A DNA stretch of 64,000 bases from Actibacterium sp. 188UL27-1 (lineage in GTDB: Bacteria; Pseudomonadota; Alphaproteobacteria; Rhodobacterales; Rhodobacteraceae), in contig NZ_JAFEUL010000007.1 of NCBI RefSeq assembly GCF_016901225.1, forward strand, positions 62,001 through 126,000. The letters are read 5' to 3'. A program made the translations under genes and the position numbers. This document shows, piece by piece, positions 29,857 to 38,570 of the stretch (positions within the stretch are counted from its first letter, which is position 1; each line of letters starts with the position of its first letter). Under the pieces are notes generated by a model. It saw nothing but the letters and a program-made list of their open reading frames with translations, did not search any database and had not been told where the DNA came from.

Positions 29857-31020
29857 TCACGGCGTGTCGCGGACCGGACGCGATGGGCTGTCTGTGATCC
29901 AGTAAAGGCTCAAAAACCACACAGCGCAAAGCGCGACGGCACCGAACAAAGCAGCCCATCCTGCTGCCGAAACAATCCAGGCAAAGAGTGGCGGCCCGAC
30001 AAAGGCCCCGCAACTGCCCAATTGAGCGATGACGCCGTTAGCCGGCCCCACTTGTTCCTGCGTGGCGCACATGCGCGGCACGGCGGCAAAGACGAGTGCG
30101 ACCAAAACTCCGTTTGCGCAAATCGCCACCAGAATGCCCGCGAAATTGGCAAACGCCGGAAGACCTGTTGCAAAAGCTGGCGCCGCGCCACAGATCATCG
30201 CCACGCTGCTGACCATCGCCAGCGGCCGCAAGGACAAGTGGGGCGCGAGCGCACCGTAAAGAACCCCGCCCGCAAGGCTGGCCAAGGCCACCAGCGCGGT
30301 CACGCTGCCTGCACGGGCCGCCGTGTATCCCCGTTGATCCGTCAGAAAGAGCGGCAGCATGCTCAGCAGGGCCAATGCGACCAGTGCGACCCCAAAAAAA
30401 CCTGCCGCGAGCAGCCAGGCCGCCTTGGTCGGTGTCGCGCGGGCCACCGTGCCGGATGGCGGCAAACGCGGCACCAGGATCAAAAGCGCAAGCGCCCCGG
30501 CAACCAACAAAGCGGCGTTGACCGTAAAAAGCGCTCGCCACCCCGCGACATCCGAAAGCCACCCGCCCAACAGGGCCGCCAGGCTGAGGCCGCTTGTGTA
30601 AAAAATGCTCCACAGGCCCAAGGCCCGCGCCATTTGCCGGGGCGAGGCAACCTGCACCATCAGAGTCGGTGCGGCCACGACCACCAACAGGTAACCGACC
30701 CCTTCCAGCAGCCGGGTCAGAAACAGGGCCAGCGGGTTTGGTGCCATCGCCCCCAGCAACACGGCGGCGGCCAGGCCGACTGTGCCAATAAGTAGCGTCT
30801 CCCACCCGCCGCGGGCCGCCACCAGATATCCCGCAGCGATACCCGCAAGGGCAGCCGCCAATGCGATCACAGAGATCAGCCACCCCACTGCCGTCAATGA
30901 CAGGTCGAATGACTGGCTCAAACTATCGGCGGCAGGCGCCACGCGCCCCACTTGCATGGCACCCAGCACGCCCAGGGCAAAGGCCAGCAGGATCGCTGTC
31001 CAGTTGGAACCTGCACGCAT
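29857..31020 (-). CDS. MFS transporter (cyanate/nimT-like) within the importer operon
   Basis: This 387-residue protein has twelve hydrophobic segments. It shows the MFS pattern of conserved Gly/Arg between helices II and III and a GWRALF loop after helix V. It sits between the binding-protein gene (ends 31082) and dppB, only 53 bp from the latter, so it is co-transcribed with the peptide importer. It could export a product of the imported peptide or act as a second uptake route; neither can be decided from sequence. Confidence 0.85.
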   Translation of the reverse strand: MRAGSNWTAILLAFALGVLGAMQVGRVAPAADSLSQSFDLSLTAVGWLISVIALAAALAGIAAGYLVAARGGWETLLIGTVGLAAAVLLGAMAPNPLALFLTRLLEGVGYLLVVVAAPTLMVQVASPRQMARALGLWSIFYTSGLSLAALLGGWLSDVAGWRALFTVNAALLVAGALALLILVPRLPPSGTVARATPTKAAWLLAAGFFGVALVALALLSMLPLFLTDQRGYTAARAGSVTALVALASLAGGVLYGALAPHLSLRPLAMVSSVAMICGAAPAFATGLPAFANFAGILVAICANGVLVALVFAAVPRMCATQEQVGPANGVIAQLGSCGAFVGPPLFAWIVSAAGWAALFGAVALCAVWFLSLYWITDSPSRPVRDTP

Positions 31021-31042
31021 TTTGAAAACCTCGGATATTGAT

Positions 31043-31069
31043 GCCGCGTTGGATCCCGCCCAACGCGGC
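31043..31069 (-). terminator. Hairpin after the peptide-binding-protein gene
   Basis: A 10-bp perfect stem (GCCGCGTTGG / CCAACGCGGC) with a seven-base loop lies just downstream of the binding-protein stop on the minus strand. It has no T-run, so partial termination or RNA stabilisation is more likely than a full stop. This fits the high level needed for a binding protein. Confidence 0.45.
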
Positions 31070-31081
31070 CCATCTGCCGCC

Positions 31082-32659
31082 TTAGTTTACCGTAACCCAA
31101 CGCAGGATAAAGAAGTTATCGGGGCGTTGGGTCACCTCGATATTCGCCTGTGTGCCCCAAACCAGCGGCTGGATGTAAAGTGGCACATAGGCCCGTTCTT
31201 CGGCGAGGATCTGGGTGACCTCGTCGATCATGCCCTGACGGGAGGCCTCGTCAATCTCGGATTGGATCTGGGGCAAAAGCTCATCGACGCGGGCATTGGA
31301 ATAACCGCCGAAGTTCCAGCTGCCCAGTTTTTTCGCTTCATTGGGTGTGGCGGCCAGAAAGCGGATCGGATGTTCGGCATCAAACGTCCCAGGTGACCAG
31401 CCGAGCAGATACATATCAAAATTATCCTCCCGCAGTTCGGGCCAGTAGTTGCGAACAGGCATGGCATCCAGCTCGGCCATGATGCCGACCTGCGCCAGCA
31501 TTCCAGTGATCGCCTGGCACACCGCCTCATCATTCAAATACCGGTCGTTGGTGCATTTGAACCCGAATGAAAAGCCGTCTGGATAGCCCGCCTCGGTCAG
31601 CAATGCCTTGGCCTTTTCAGGGTCGTAATCGGGGCGCTTATTATTGGGTTCCGAAAAACCGCGCATCGCCGCGCTCACCAATTGGCTGGCGGGTTCGGCA
31701 TTGTTCCGCATGATGGTTTGAAGGATTGCTGGCACATTCACCGCATGGCCCACGGCCTGACGCACCCGGACATCTTTGAACGGATTGGGGTCCCCTGCAT
31801 TGGCGGCATATTTCAGCGCCTCGGCCTGGTGGGGAAAGCCCAGCATGATCACCCGCGCCTCGATCCCCTGGATCACGTTGACCGCCGCATTGCTGCCAAG
31901 GCGCGCAGCATCCTGAATGGGAACCGGATCGATCATGTCCACATCACCCGACAGCAACGCTGCAACGGCGGTGGCCGGATTTTCAATGGGGGTGAACTCG
32001 GCTTGGGTGATGTTGTGCTCAACCTCGCCCCACCAATCCGCGTGGGGCTCCAGCACCGTGCGCAATCCGGGCTCGCGCGCCGTGACCTTGAACGCCCCGG
32101 TCCCGTTAGCATTCAGTGTGGCGTAGTTGCCGGTTTCCTTGTCCGGCAGGGTCGTGTCATTGGCTTCGGCCCAGCCGCTATCCATCATCATCCAGTTGGC
32201 GATGCTGTCCGGGAAAATCGGGTTGGGCGCGGCGGTCAGGATATCGACCGTGTAGTCATCCACCACCTTGACCTCGCTCACCGGCGCAAACCAGCTGCGC
32301 GTATCAGAGGCTTCGTTACTGGCGCGTTGATAGCTGAACAGCACATCTTCCGCCGTGAAATCGCTGCCATCGTGGAATTTCACCCCTTCGCGCAAGGTGA
32401 ACCGCCAGCCCTCGCCATCACCGATCACCTCCCACGCGGTGGCCAATGCGGGTTCGATCACCATGTTCTGGTCGCGCCGAACCAGCCCTTCATAAACATT
32501 GTTCAGAAATCCCAGGACGGGCGCCGAGTTTACGGCATGGGGATCCATTGTCTGGGGATCTGTTGTCCCTGCCCAGCGAAAGAATTCGGCCTGCGCAAAC
32601 GGTGCGCCGACGGTCATCAGTCCCAGCGCAAGCGCCATGGCCGTGTGTGATCGATACAT
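31082..32659 (-). CDS. Peptide/solute ABC substrate-binding protein (SBP_bac_5, copy 1)
   Basis: This is a 525-residue periplasmic protein with a signal peptide ending GAPFAQA/EFF. It has SBP_bac_5 landmarks: DPQTMDPHAVNSA, LREGVKFHDGSDFTAEDV, the ANGTGAFKV loop and RQAVGHAVN. It captures peptides or opines for the importer downstream. The start at 32659 is chosen because the signal peptide begins there. It is paralogous to the orphan binding protein at 36875-38455 (same order of motifs). Confidence 0.92.
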   Translation of the reverse strand: MYRSHTAMALALGLMTVGAPFAQAEFFRWAGTTDPQTMDPHAVNSAPVLGFLNNVYEGLVRRDQNMVIEPALATAWEVIGDGEGWRFTLREGVKFHDGSDFTAEDVLFSYQRASNEASDTRSWFAPVSEVKVVDDYTVDILTAAPNPIFPDSIANWMMMDSGWAEANDTTLPDKETGNYATLNANGTGAFKVTAREPGLRTVLEPHADWWGEVEHNITQAEFTPIENPATAVAALLSGDVDMIDPVPIQDAARLGSNAAVNVIQGIEARVIMLGFPHQAEALKYAANAGDPNPFKDVRVRQAVGHAVNVPAILQTIMRNNAEPASQLVSAAMRGFSEPNNKRPDYDPEKAKALLTEAGYPDGFSFGFKCTNDRYLNDEAVCQAITGMLAQVGIMAELDAMPVRNYWPELREDNFDMYLLGWSPGTFDAEHPIRFLAATPNEAKKLGSWNFGGYSNARVDELLPQIQSEIDEASRQGMIDEVTQILAEERAYVPLYIQPLVWGTQANIEVTQRPDNFFILRWVTVN

Positions 32660-32873
32660 GGGGGGTCCTCTTCCTGTCTGAACGCGCGTCGCCGCGCCGC
32701 TCTGCACGGTAGGCCAGAATGACGCAGGGGCAAAGGGGCCGGACGGAACAATTCACATCTCGTCAAGGAAGATCGCAGGGCTGTGAAGCAAGGTGATTGG
32801 TATACCTTTTGTCGGCCCCCTAGCGTGCGCGGTGGTGCGACCCACCATTTGGCGAAACAGGGAGTTCCTTGCC

Positions 32874-33656
32874 ATGACAACACTCACTCGACTGACCTGC
32901 GGCGTCGCCGCAGGCTTGATATCTTTGTGTGCAGGCGCCGCTATGGCGGCCAGTGTGCAAATCACGATCACCAACAACCAGACGGAACAGGGCCTTTATC
33001 TGACCCCGCTTTTCACAACGCTCCATGACGGGTCCTTCGACACGTTCAACCCCGATGACACGGCCAGCCAGGCGCTTGAAGATCTGGCGGAAGAGGGCAG
33101 CGTGGGTGGCCTTGTGGCCCAGGCAGAAGCTGGCGGTTTCAGGACCGGCATTCTGGCCAATGCCAACGGATTTGGTGGGGCGCCGGTATTGGACCCCGGA
33201 GAGACCGCGACCTTCACCTTTGACAACGTCAATACCGGGACCGAACGGTTCTTGAGCTTTGCGGCCATGGTCATCCCGTCCAACGATGCCTTCATCGGCA
33301 ATCCGGAAGGGATCGAGATCTTTGATGCCAATGGGAATTTCACAGGTTTGGGGCCCATCGAGCTGAGCTTTGCCAATGTCTGGGACGGCGGCACAGAGGA
33401 AAATGACGGCCAGGGCGCAGCCTTCAATCCGACCGGTGGCACATCGACGGACACGTCTGAGGGCGTGGCCTTGCTGGACAGCCTGGCCTTCCTTGACGGT
33501 CAGCCCACGGCAGATGGCACGACAGTTGATTTCTCCCAGACCGGCACATCGCTGGCGACCATCGAAATCGCCGTGGTCCCGCTGCCTGCCGCATTGCCGC
33601 TCTTGCTGGCTGGCCTGGGCGGTCTGACGGTTCTGGGCCGCCGTCGTCGCACCTGA
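32874..33656 (+). CDS. Spondin-like VPLPA-CTERM surface protein
   Basis: This 260-residue protein has an N-terminal signal peptide (ends AAMA/A) and a beta-rich body with the spondin-N type pattern (VQITITNNQTEQGLYLTPLF, ...LDPGETATFTFDN, ...LSFAAMVIPSNDAFIG). At the C-terminus sits a VPLPA motif, a membrane helix and a basic RRRR tail. That tail is the VPLPA-CTERM signal recognised by exosortase-type sorting. The protein is therefore exported and probably surface-linked or released. Start 32874 agrees with the signal peptide; the open frame upstream does not. Confidence 0.85.
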   Translation: MTTLTRLTCGVAAGLISLCAGAAMAASVQITITNNQTEQGLYLTPLFTTLHDGSFDTFNPDDTASQALEDLAEEGSVGGLVAQAEAGGFRTGILANANGFGGAPVLDPGETATFTFDNVNTGTERFLSFAAMVIPSNDAFIGNPEGIEIFDANGNFTGLGPIELSFANVWDGGTEENDGQGAAFNPTGGTSTDTSEGVALLDSLAFLDGQPTADGTTVDFSQTGTSLATIEIAVVPLPAALPLLLAGLGGLTVLGRRRRT

Positions 33657-33678
33657 TCGCTCGATCTTCTGAAACATC

Positions 33679-33700
33679 GGGGGTGCCAGATGGCGCCCCC
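33679..33700. terminator. Bidirectional terminator hairpin between convergent genes
   Basis: Arms GGGGGTGCCA and TGGCGCCCCC pair over 10 positions with one G-T pair around a tight loop. It lies between the spondin-like gene (ends 33656) and the GFA gene (ends 33729 on the other strand). Confidence 0.45.
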
Positions 33701-33728
33701 ACCCGCCTCTATTGCCCAGCGATGGGGC

Positions 33729-34109
33729 TTAGGGGTCGATCTCAGGACGCCACCATTTGGGTCGCGCTCCCTTGTAGGAATGTTTGGCTGGTTTGAGCGC
33801 TTTTAGATGCGGCTTGTCGAATGTACCTGTCAGCAGTGCGATCACCGGCGCATCATCGATGGCCCCGATCGAGCTTCCGCAAATGGGACAAAATGCCCGG
33901 CATGACATCTCCGACGACCGAAAGACCGAAGGCGACCCACCCGGCCCAGCCCACGTCACGGCATCTGCCGGAACTTCGAGCCATATCGCCGTTAATGATC
34001 CGGTATGGCGCTGGCAAATGAGACATGAACATGTGTGCGCGACGGGGAGCGGACCCGCCACCGAGAAGCGGATATGACCGCAAAGGCAGCCGCCCTCGAA
34101 AGACTTCAC
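33729..34109 (-). CDS. GFA-family (glutathione-dependent formaldehyde-activating-like) zinc protein
   Basis: This 126-residue protein has the GFA/CENP-V cysteine pattern: GCLCG near residue 8, CSCLICQ near 28, and FCPICGS near 96. These Cys bind two zinc ions in the family, and members add glutathione to formaldehyde or similar. It starts with GTG at 34109. There is no operon partner on this side; the decayed IS element lies just upstream. Confidence 0.88.
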   Translation of the reverse strand: MKSFEGGCLCGHIRFSVAGPLPVAHTCSCLICQRHTGSLTAIWLEVPADAVTWAGPGGSPSVFRSSEMSCRAFCPICGSSIGAIDDAPVIALLTGTFDKPHLKALKPAKHSYKGARPKWWRPEIDP

Positions 34110-34293
34110 CGCACTCTCTCCTCCGCCGAAATGCGCTGTGTTACAGATCGAACTGGTTATCTGTCGGGTGGCACATCATTTGGTCGGCCAATAACAGTCA
34201 TCCGCTCCTGGCAATTAAGGGGATACAGCCCGCGACCACCAGATCAATCTCACGCGCGGATCGTCTGTTTTGCGGTGCCACCCCATAAGCAAC

Positions 34294-35526
34294 CGATATC
34301 GGTGAAAACCCGCCCCACCATATCTTGTATTTTCGCTAGTTTCTGCCGCCGCGCTCGGTGGGCGCGGCGATCATCCTGGGTTTTCTGTTCATTGATCAGG
34401 CCGGTGCTAGTTTGGCGAGGCGTTTGAGGTTTTGAGCAGCCGCAACGAGGAGGACTTCTTCTTCTGCTCCGGACAGGCCTCGGAGCCGGAGGCGCTTGAT
34501 GCCGAGATGTCGTGTCAGGTGGGCGAACAACATCTCGACCTCCTTTCGTCGTCGTCGGGCATTCTGGTATGCTTCCGTCTCAGCAATGGCGCCCAGCTTT
34601 TCGCGGAGTGGTTCGTCCGTTGAAACGGCAAGACTGCGCGATGGAGCATCGGTGCAGGTCGCCTTGACCGGACACGTCCCACAAACCCGCTTATTCCCCC
34701 GATACCGTTTCAATCGTCGCGCCGGGATGTCGGCCCGCAGCGTCAGATCGCGCCCTTGAGGGCAGACGAACAGATCTTACTCAGGATCATGGGTGAAGGC
34801 CTCCCGGGTCAGCTTTCCATCCGTTTGCTTTGTCAGATCGAGGACGGGGATGTATTGCGTGATCTTGCGGACTTCGAGTCAGCTCAAAAAAGGGCTTGTG
34901 CCGTAAGACGCGTCGGCGTCCGGCTCTTGGGCGTGAATCCATTTTCCTTGCTGCGGTCGAGCATGGCTTTGGCGGCAATGATCTCGTGGCTCAGCCGCGC
35001 AGGTGTTGCCTCGACATCGACATGATGCAGTTCAGACCGGCGTCCATGCAGCGCGCGACGATCAGCGCAAAGACACTACGCAGCACATCGCCCTCGGCAA
35101 AGCGGCCATAGCGGCTCTTAGAGAAGGTCGAACGATCCGGCACAGGGCAATCCAGACCGAGCTTGCAAAACCACCGGTAGGCGAGATTGAGATGCACCTC
35201 TTGGCAAAGCCGCGTCTCGGACCGGGTGCCGTAGAGATATCCAACCATCGGCATGCCGATCATCAACTCAGGATCGACCAACGGCCGACCTGTGGGGCTG
35301 TAGAGGTCGCGGAGGCCCGCTCACAGCTCGGAAAAGTCAAGAAGCCGGTCGATCTGTCGTAGCAGATGGTCCGCCGGGACATGATCCCCAAACCGGAAAT
35401 CGTTGAAAAGGTTCTCGCCCCATCATCGCCCGTCCCTCCATCCTTTTAACCCGTCAGAAGCAGAGATTTAGACACAAAACAAGGCTGAAAACGCAGCATC
35501 TAGTGGCAGGATTTTCACCAATATCG
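34294..35526 (-). mobile_element. Degenerate IS1182-family insertion sequence with terminal inverted repeats
   Basis: The element is 1233 bp. Its ends pair as imperfect inverted repeats: left CGATATCGGTGAAAACCC (34294-34311) and right, read inward on the minus strand, CGATATTGGTGAAAATCC (35509-35526), 16 of 18 identical. The inside is one broken minus-strand transposase. Direct repeats of the target were not seen. The element is shorter than a full IS1182-type copy, consistent with an internal deletion. Confidence 0.75.
34396..35426 (-). pseudogene. IS1182-family DDE transposase, disrupted
   Basis: The N-terminal part (from about 35426) reads in the family style (GDHVPADHLLRQIDR) but in a frame not joined to any start, with an in-frame stop near 35321. 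It continues as RPLVDPELMIG, then HLNLAYRWFCKLGL and STFSKSRYGRF. After about 35010 the first catalytic region is missing. A middle fragment (about 34978-34787) and the C-terminal part (from 34713, CGTCPVKATCTD then RRKEVEMLFAHL) lie in other frames. It therefore carries a stop, frameshifts and an internal deletion, and cannot make active enzyme. Confidence 0.85.
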
Positions 35527-36075
35527 ACCGTTTCCGCAGCAATCCGCATTCAAAACAACCGGAATTTTCAAACTATGTCGGGCGTCCCCATCGGCCTGAC
35601 TTGCATTGAATCGGTGTTCATCAGTAGCGCGCCGAAAACCACCCTCTGCAGCGGCGCTGACCTGATACCAACGACACGTTCAAACCGAAGCCCCGTTGAC
35701 CAGCCGGTAAGATCCGCACCCGTCATCGGAAGATAGTTTCGATCTGATGGAGGCAAATGAACATGCCAAGCACCAGATTGATTTGAGACGGGCATCATCT
35801 GCTTTGCAGTATCCGGGATCAGACGTATATTTGAGCCGCGGCCTGCGTCCTTGAACAAGGCCGTATTCGAAGCGGCACGCACAGCCCGTCGGCTCGTCAA
35901 ATCTGCGCTGACTGCTTGAAAAGCCCTGTCGATCTCAGACCCGTTCAGCAATGAGGCAGATCTTAAGCGCGTTTGATTTGCTCCCCTCTGTGACGCATCA
36001 AAAGCGCATCCGCAAAGATGGACGGTTCAGATTAGCACTCTCCTGCGACCGAAGCCGAACAACCGCTTTAGCCAG
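35527..36075. other. Gene-poor stretch flanking the IS, 549 bp
   Basis: No convincing gene was found. A minus-strand frame from TTG 35951 to 35568 (127 codons) has no ribosome binding site and no recognisable motif. Base composition is lower in GC than the neighbours. This is best read as decayed accessory DNA beside the dead IS. Confidence 0.4.
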
Positions 36076-36732
36076 TCAGATCTCGGCCAGCCGCTGGGAG
36101 ATCGTGTCGATCACATCTGTCATGCGGCCAGCAAGGTTTTGCGTTTCATTGGCGATGACGGCAAAGCCCGCACCGGCTTCCCCCGCCCGGGACGCCTCCA
36201 CCGACGCATTGACCGCCACCATGCGGATCGATGCGCCAATGCGCCCAACCTCCTTGATCGCCTGGTCTGCGTCGTGCCTGGCCGAGGTGGAGCGACGGGT
36301 CCCTTCCGCGTCCAACGCCTCGATCGAGAGTTCGAGGAACAGATTGATGGCGGGCTCTATCTTTTCGACGTAGTCGCGAGCGAGGTCCGGCTGCTTGTCC
36401 AGCCACCGGCCCACGACTTCGGCATCACATGCCTCCTCAACGGTAAGAGGGGCGAACCTGTCGATGGCCGCCAATGCCTCCCGATGGGCCGCCTTCATCG
36501 CCTCACCCGGTTCGATGCCCGCATCCGCGATCAATTGACTAAAGGACACACGCAACATGCGCTGCGCCATCCGCAACCGCTCCACCGCGCTTTCAATGAC
36601 GCCTTGCGACCATAGACACGCATTCTGCCGGTGCGCTTTCGCCAAAAGGAGCGTGAGTATGGCAATCCTGGCCGGCCCAACCGAACTGAAGATCTGATGG
36701 TTGATACTATTGATGAATGAGCGTCTGGTCAT
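36076..36732 (-). CDS. Short methyl-accepting-chemotaxis-like protein, apparently truncated output domain
   Basis: This 218-residue protein has an N-terminal helical sensor-like domain without membrane segments. The last 55 residues match the MCP signalling helix (SIRMVAVNASVEASRAGEAGAGFAVIANE). The reading frame stops about 20 residues after that core, so only one arm of the signalling hairpin is present, which is unusual. It is either a short cytoplasmic receptor or a 3'-truncated gene. Start ATG 36732 is chosen as the first with plausible context. Confidence 0.6.
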   Translation of the reverse strand: MTRRSFINSINHQIFSSVGPARIAILTLLLAKAHRQNACLWSQGVIESAVERLRMAQRMLRVSFSQLIADAGIEPGEAMKAAHREALAAIDRFAPLTVEEACDAEVVGRWLDKQPDLARDYVEKIEPAINLFLELSIEALDAEGTRRSTSARHDADQAIKEVGRIGASIRMVAVNASVEASRAGEAGAGFAVIANETQNLAGRMTDVIDTISQRLAEI

Positions 36733-36833
36733 CGTGATCCGGCCCCCGAACTGCCGCTCATACATACCGTCAGAGGCTGAACAGCTCATTAATCGGGGGC
36801 CACTTTAACGCAGACCGCATCGCGCAAATTGCG

Positions 36834-36866
36834 GCCGGGCCAGGATCCCGCGGATCTCAGCCCGGC
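36834..36866 (-). terminator. Hairpin after the orphan binding-protein gene
   Basis: GCCGGGC (36834-36840) pairs with GCCCGGC (36860-36866), and the loop itself contains a GGATCC-type inner stem. It begins nine bases beyond the stop codon on the minus strand. No clear T-run follows. Confidence 0.4.
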
Positions 36867-36874
36867 CCCCTTGA

Positions 36875-38455
36875 TCAGTTCATTGTAAAATATTTGAACT
36901 TGGCGGTGTCTTCCGGTGACACGATCGTGCCGATCTCTGCTTTCATGCCCCAGTTCAGCACCTGGTGGTGGATCGGAATATATAGGTGCTCGGACTGGAC
37001 GACATCCCAGATCTCTCCGATCATCTGGTTGCGCACATCCAGATCGGTTTCGCTGGCCAGGCCTTGGATCTTAGCATCCAGATCAGCGTTGCTGTAACGC
37101 GTCGCATTCCAGGAGCCGTATTTCTCCCCCTTGGTATGGGCCAAGAAGTTGAACACATATTCGCTGTCAAAGGTCGGCACCCCCCAACCCAGCATGTAGA
37201 AATCGGTGTCCAGGTTGCTGAGCAACGGGAAATGTTGGGCCTTGGGCTTGGCATCCAGGTTCACGGTGATGCCGATCTGGGCGAACATGCCAACCGCCGC
37301 CTGACAGATCGACTCGTCATTGATGTAGCGGTCATTGGGGCAATCCAGTTGGATACTGAACCCGTCGCCATAGCCCGCTTCGGTCATCAACGCCTTGGCC
37401 GCTGCAACATCGGTCACCGAGGCGGCATCGCGCTCTTCCGTCCAGCCATTCACAAACGGGGGGGCAATCATGCCCGCCGGTTGGGACTGCCCGCGCATCA
37501 CCACCTGCTGGATTGCATCACGGTTGATCGCCATCGACATAGCCTGGCGCACCCGCACATCCGACAGGGGATTGGCGCCGTCGACACTGTCATTGGCCAG
37601 ATCCTCGTCCCCCATATTCATGCCAAAGAAGATGACCCGGTTCTGCGGAGATGTCCGCACATCCAGACCATCGGTATCAGCCACCCGCTTGAGGTCCTGC
37701 ACCGGTACATCCTGGATAAAATCAACCTCGCCCGACAGCAGCGCCGCCACCCGGGTCGCGGCGTTCTGGATCGGGGTATAGATGATCTCGGTCACCTGCA
37801 TGGGGAACTCGTCCTTGCCCCAATAGTCCTCATTCAGGGTCAGCACGGTTTTGACATCGGGCTCCCGGCTGACCAGTTTGTAGGGTCCGGTGCCGTTGGC
37901 ATTCTTGGCTGCAAACGTATCCTCGCCACCTTCGTAATCCTGCACCTTGGTGGCGTTGTTCGCCTCCGCCCAATCCTTGTCCATGATGAACATGTTCGTC
38001 AGGTTGGCGGGCATGATCGGGTTGGGGCCGTCGGTCAGAATCTCGATCACATGGGATTCAGGCGCGCGGATCTCGGCCACGCTGGCCAGCAACTCCTTGT
38101 AATCGCTGTCCGGCGTCATGGCACGTTCCAGGCTAAACTTCACGTCCTCGCTGTCAAAGGTCGCACCGTCATGGAACGTCACCCCTTCGCGCAGTTTGAA
38201 GGTCCAGACATTGGGATCTTCCTCCGACACACCCCATTCCGTCGCCAAGGCGGGCACCAGCGTGCCCTCCATGTCGCGGATCACCAGCCCTTCCATGATC
38301 TGGTGCGCCAGGGCAGAGGTCGGCCCTTCGTTCTGGGCATGGGGGTCAAGGGTCAGTGCGTCGCCAGCACGGGCCCACCGGATCGTCTCTGAATGGGCGG
38401 TCAGCGCCGTTGAGGTCAGCAGCGCTGCCGCAAGTAAGGTCGAAGTCTGTTTCAT
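36875..38455 (-). CDS. Peptide/solute ABC substrate-binding protein (SBP_bac_5, copy 2, orphan)
   Basis: This 526-residue periplasmic protein has a signal peptide ending TAHS/ETI. It shares SBP_bac_5 landmarks with the copy at 31082-32659 (DALTLDPHAQNEGP, LREGVTFHDGATFDSEDV, NANGTGPYKL, RQAMSMAINRD). No permease or ATPase genes flank it, so it may feed the importer encoded at 24.9-29.8 kb or one elsewhere. Start 38455 begins the signal peptide. Confidence 0.9.
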   Translation of the reverse strand: MKQTSTLLAAALLTSTALTAHSETIRWARAGDALTLDPHAQNEGPTSALAHQIMEGLVIRDMEGTLVPALATEWGVSEEDPNVWTFKLREGVTFHDGATFDSEDVKFSLERAMTPDSDYKELLASVAEIRAPESHVIEILTDGPNPIMPANLTNMFIMDKDWAEANNATKVQDYEGGEDTFAAKNANGTGPYKLVSREPDVKTVLTLNEDYWGKDEFPMQVTEIIYTPIQNAATRVAALLSGEVDFIQDVPVQDLKRVADTDGLDVRTSPQNRVIFFGMNMGDEDLANDSVDGANPLSDVRVRQAMSMAINRDAIQQVVMRGQSQPAGMIAPPFVNGWTEERDAASVTDVAAAKALMTEAGYGDGFSIQLDCPNDRYINDESICQAAVGMFAQIGITVNLDAKPKAQHFPLLSNLDTDFYMLGWGVPTFDSEYVFNFLAHTKGEKYGSWNATRYSNADLDAKIQGLASETDLDVRNQMIGEIWDVVQSEHLYIPIHHQVLNWGMKAEIGTIVSPEDTAKFKYFTMN

Positions 38456-38538
38456 ATCAAAGGCTCCCTGTTTTTCTGGGGCCAATGATTGGTGAAATCC
38501 CGCGAAGTGCAAGCCAAACCGGCTCCTTAGTGTCGCGA

Positions 38539-38562
38539 CCAGCCCCAAATAACCGGGGCTGG
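38539..38562 (-). terminator. Terminator-like hairpin after the PepSY gene
   Basis: An 8-bp perfect stem (CCAGCCCC / GGGGCTGG) with an eight-base loop begins nine bases downstream of the PepSY stop on the minus strand. Confidence 0.5.
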
Positions 38563-38570
38563 CCCAATCT

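Noticed and set aside
36986-38392. Long open frame (468 codons) on the plus strand opposite the orphan binding protein
   Set aside because: It is the antisense of a strongly conserved SBP_bac_5 gene, shows no motif and arises from codon bias at high GC.
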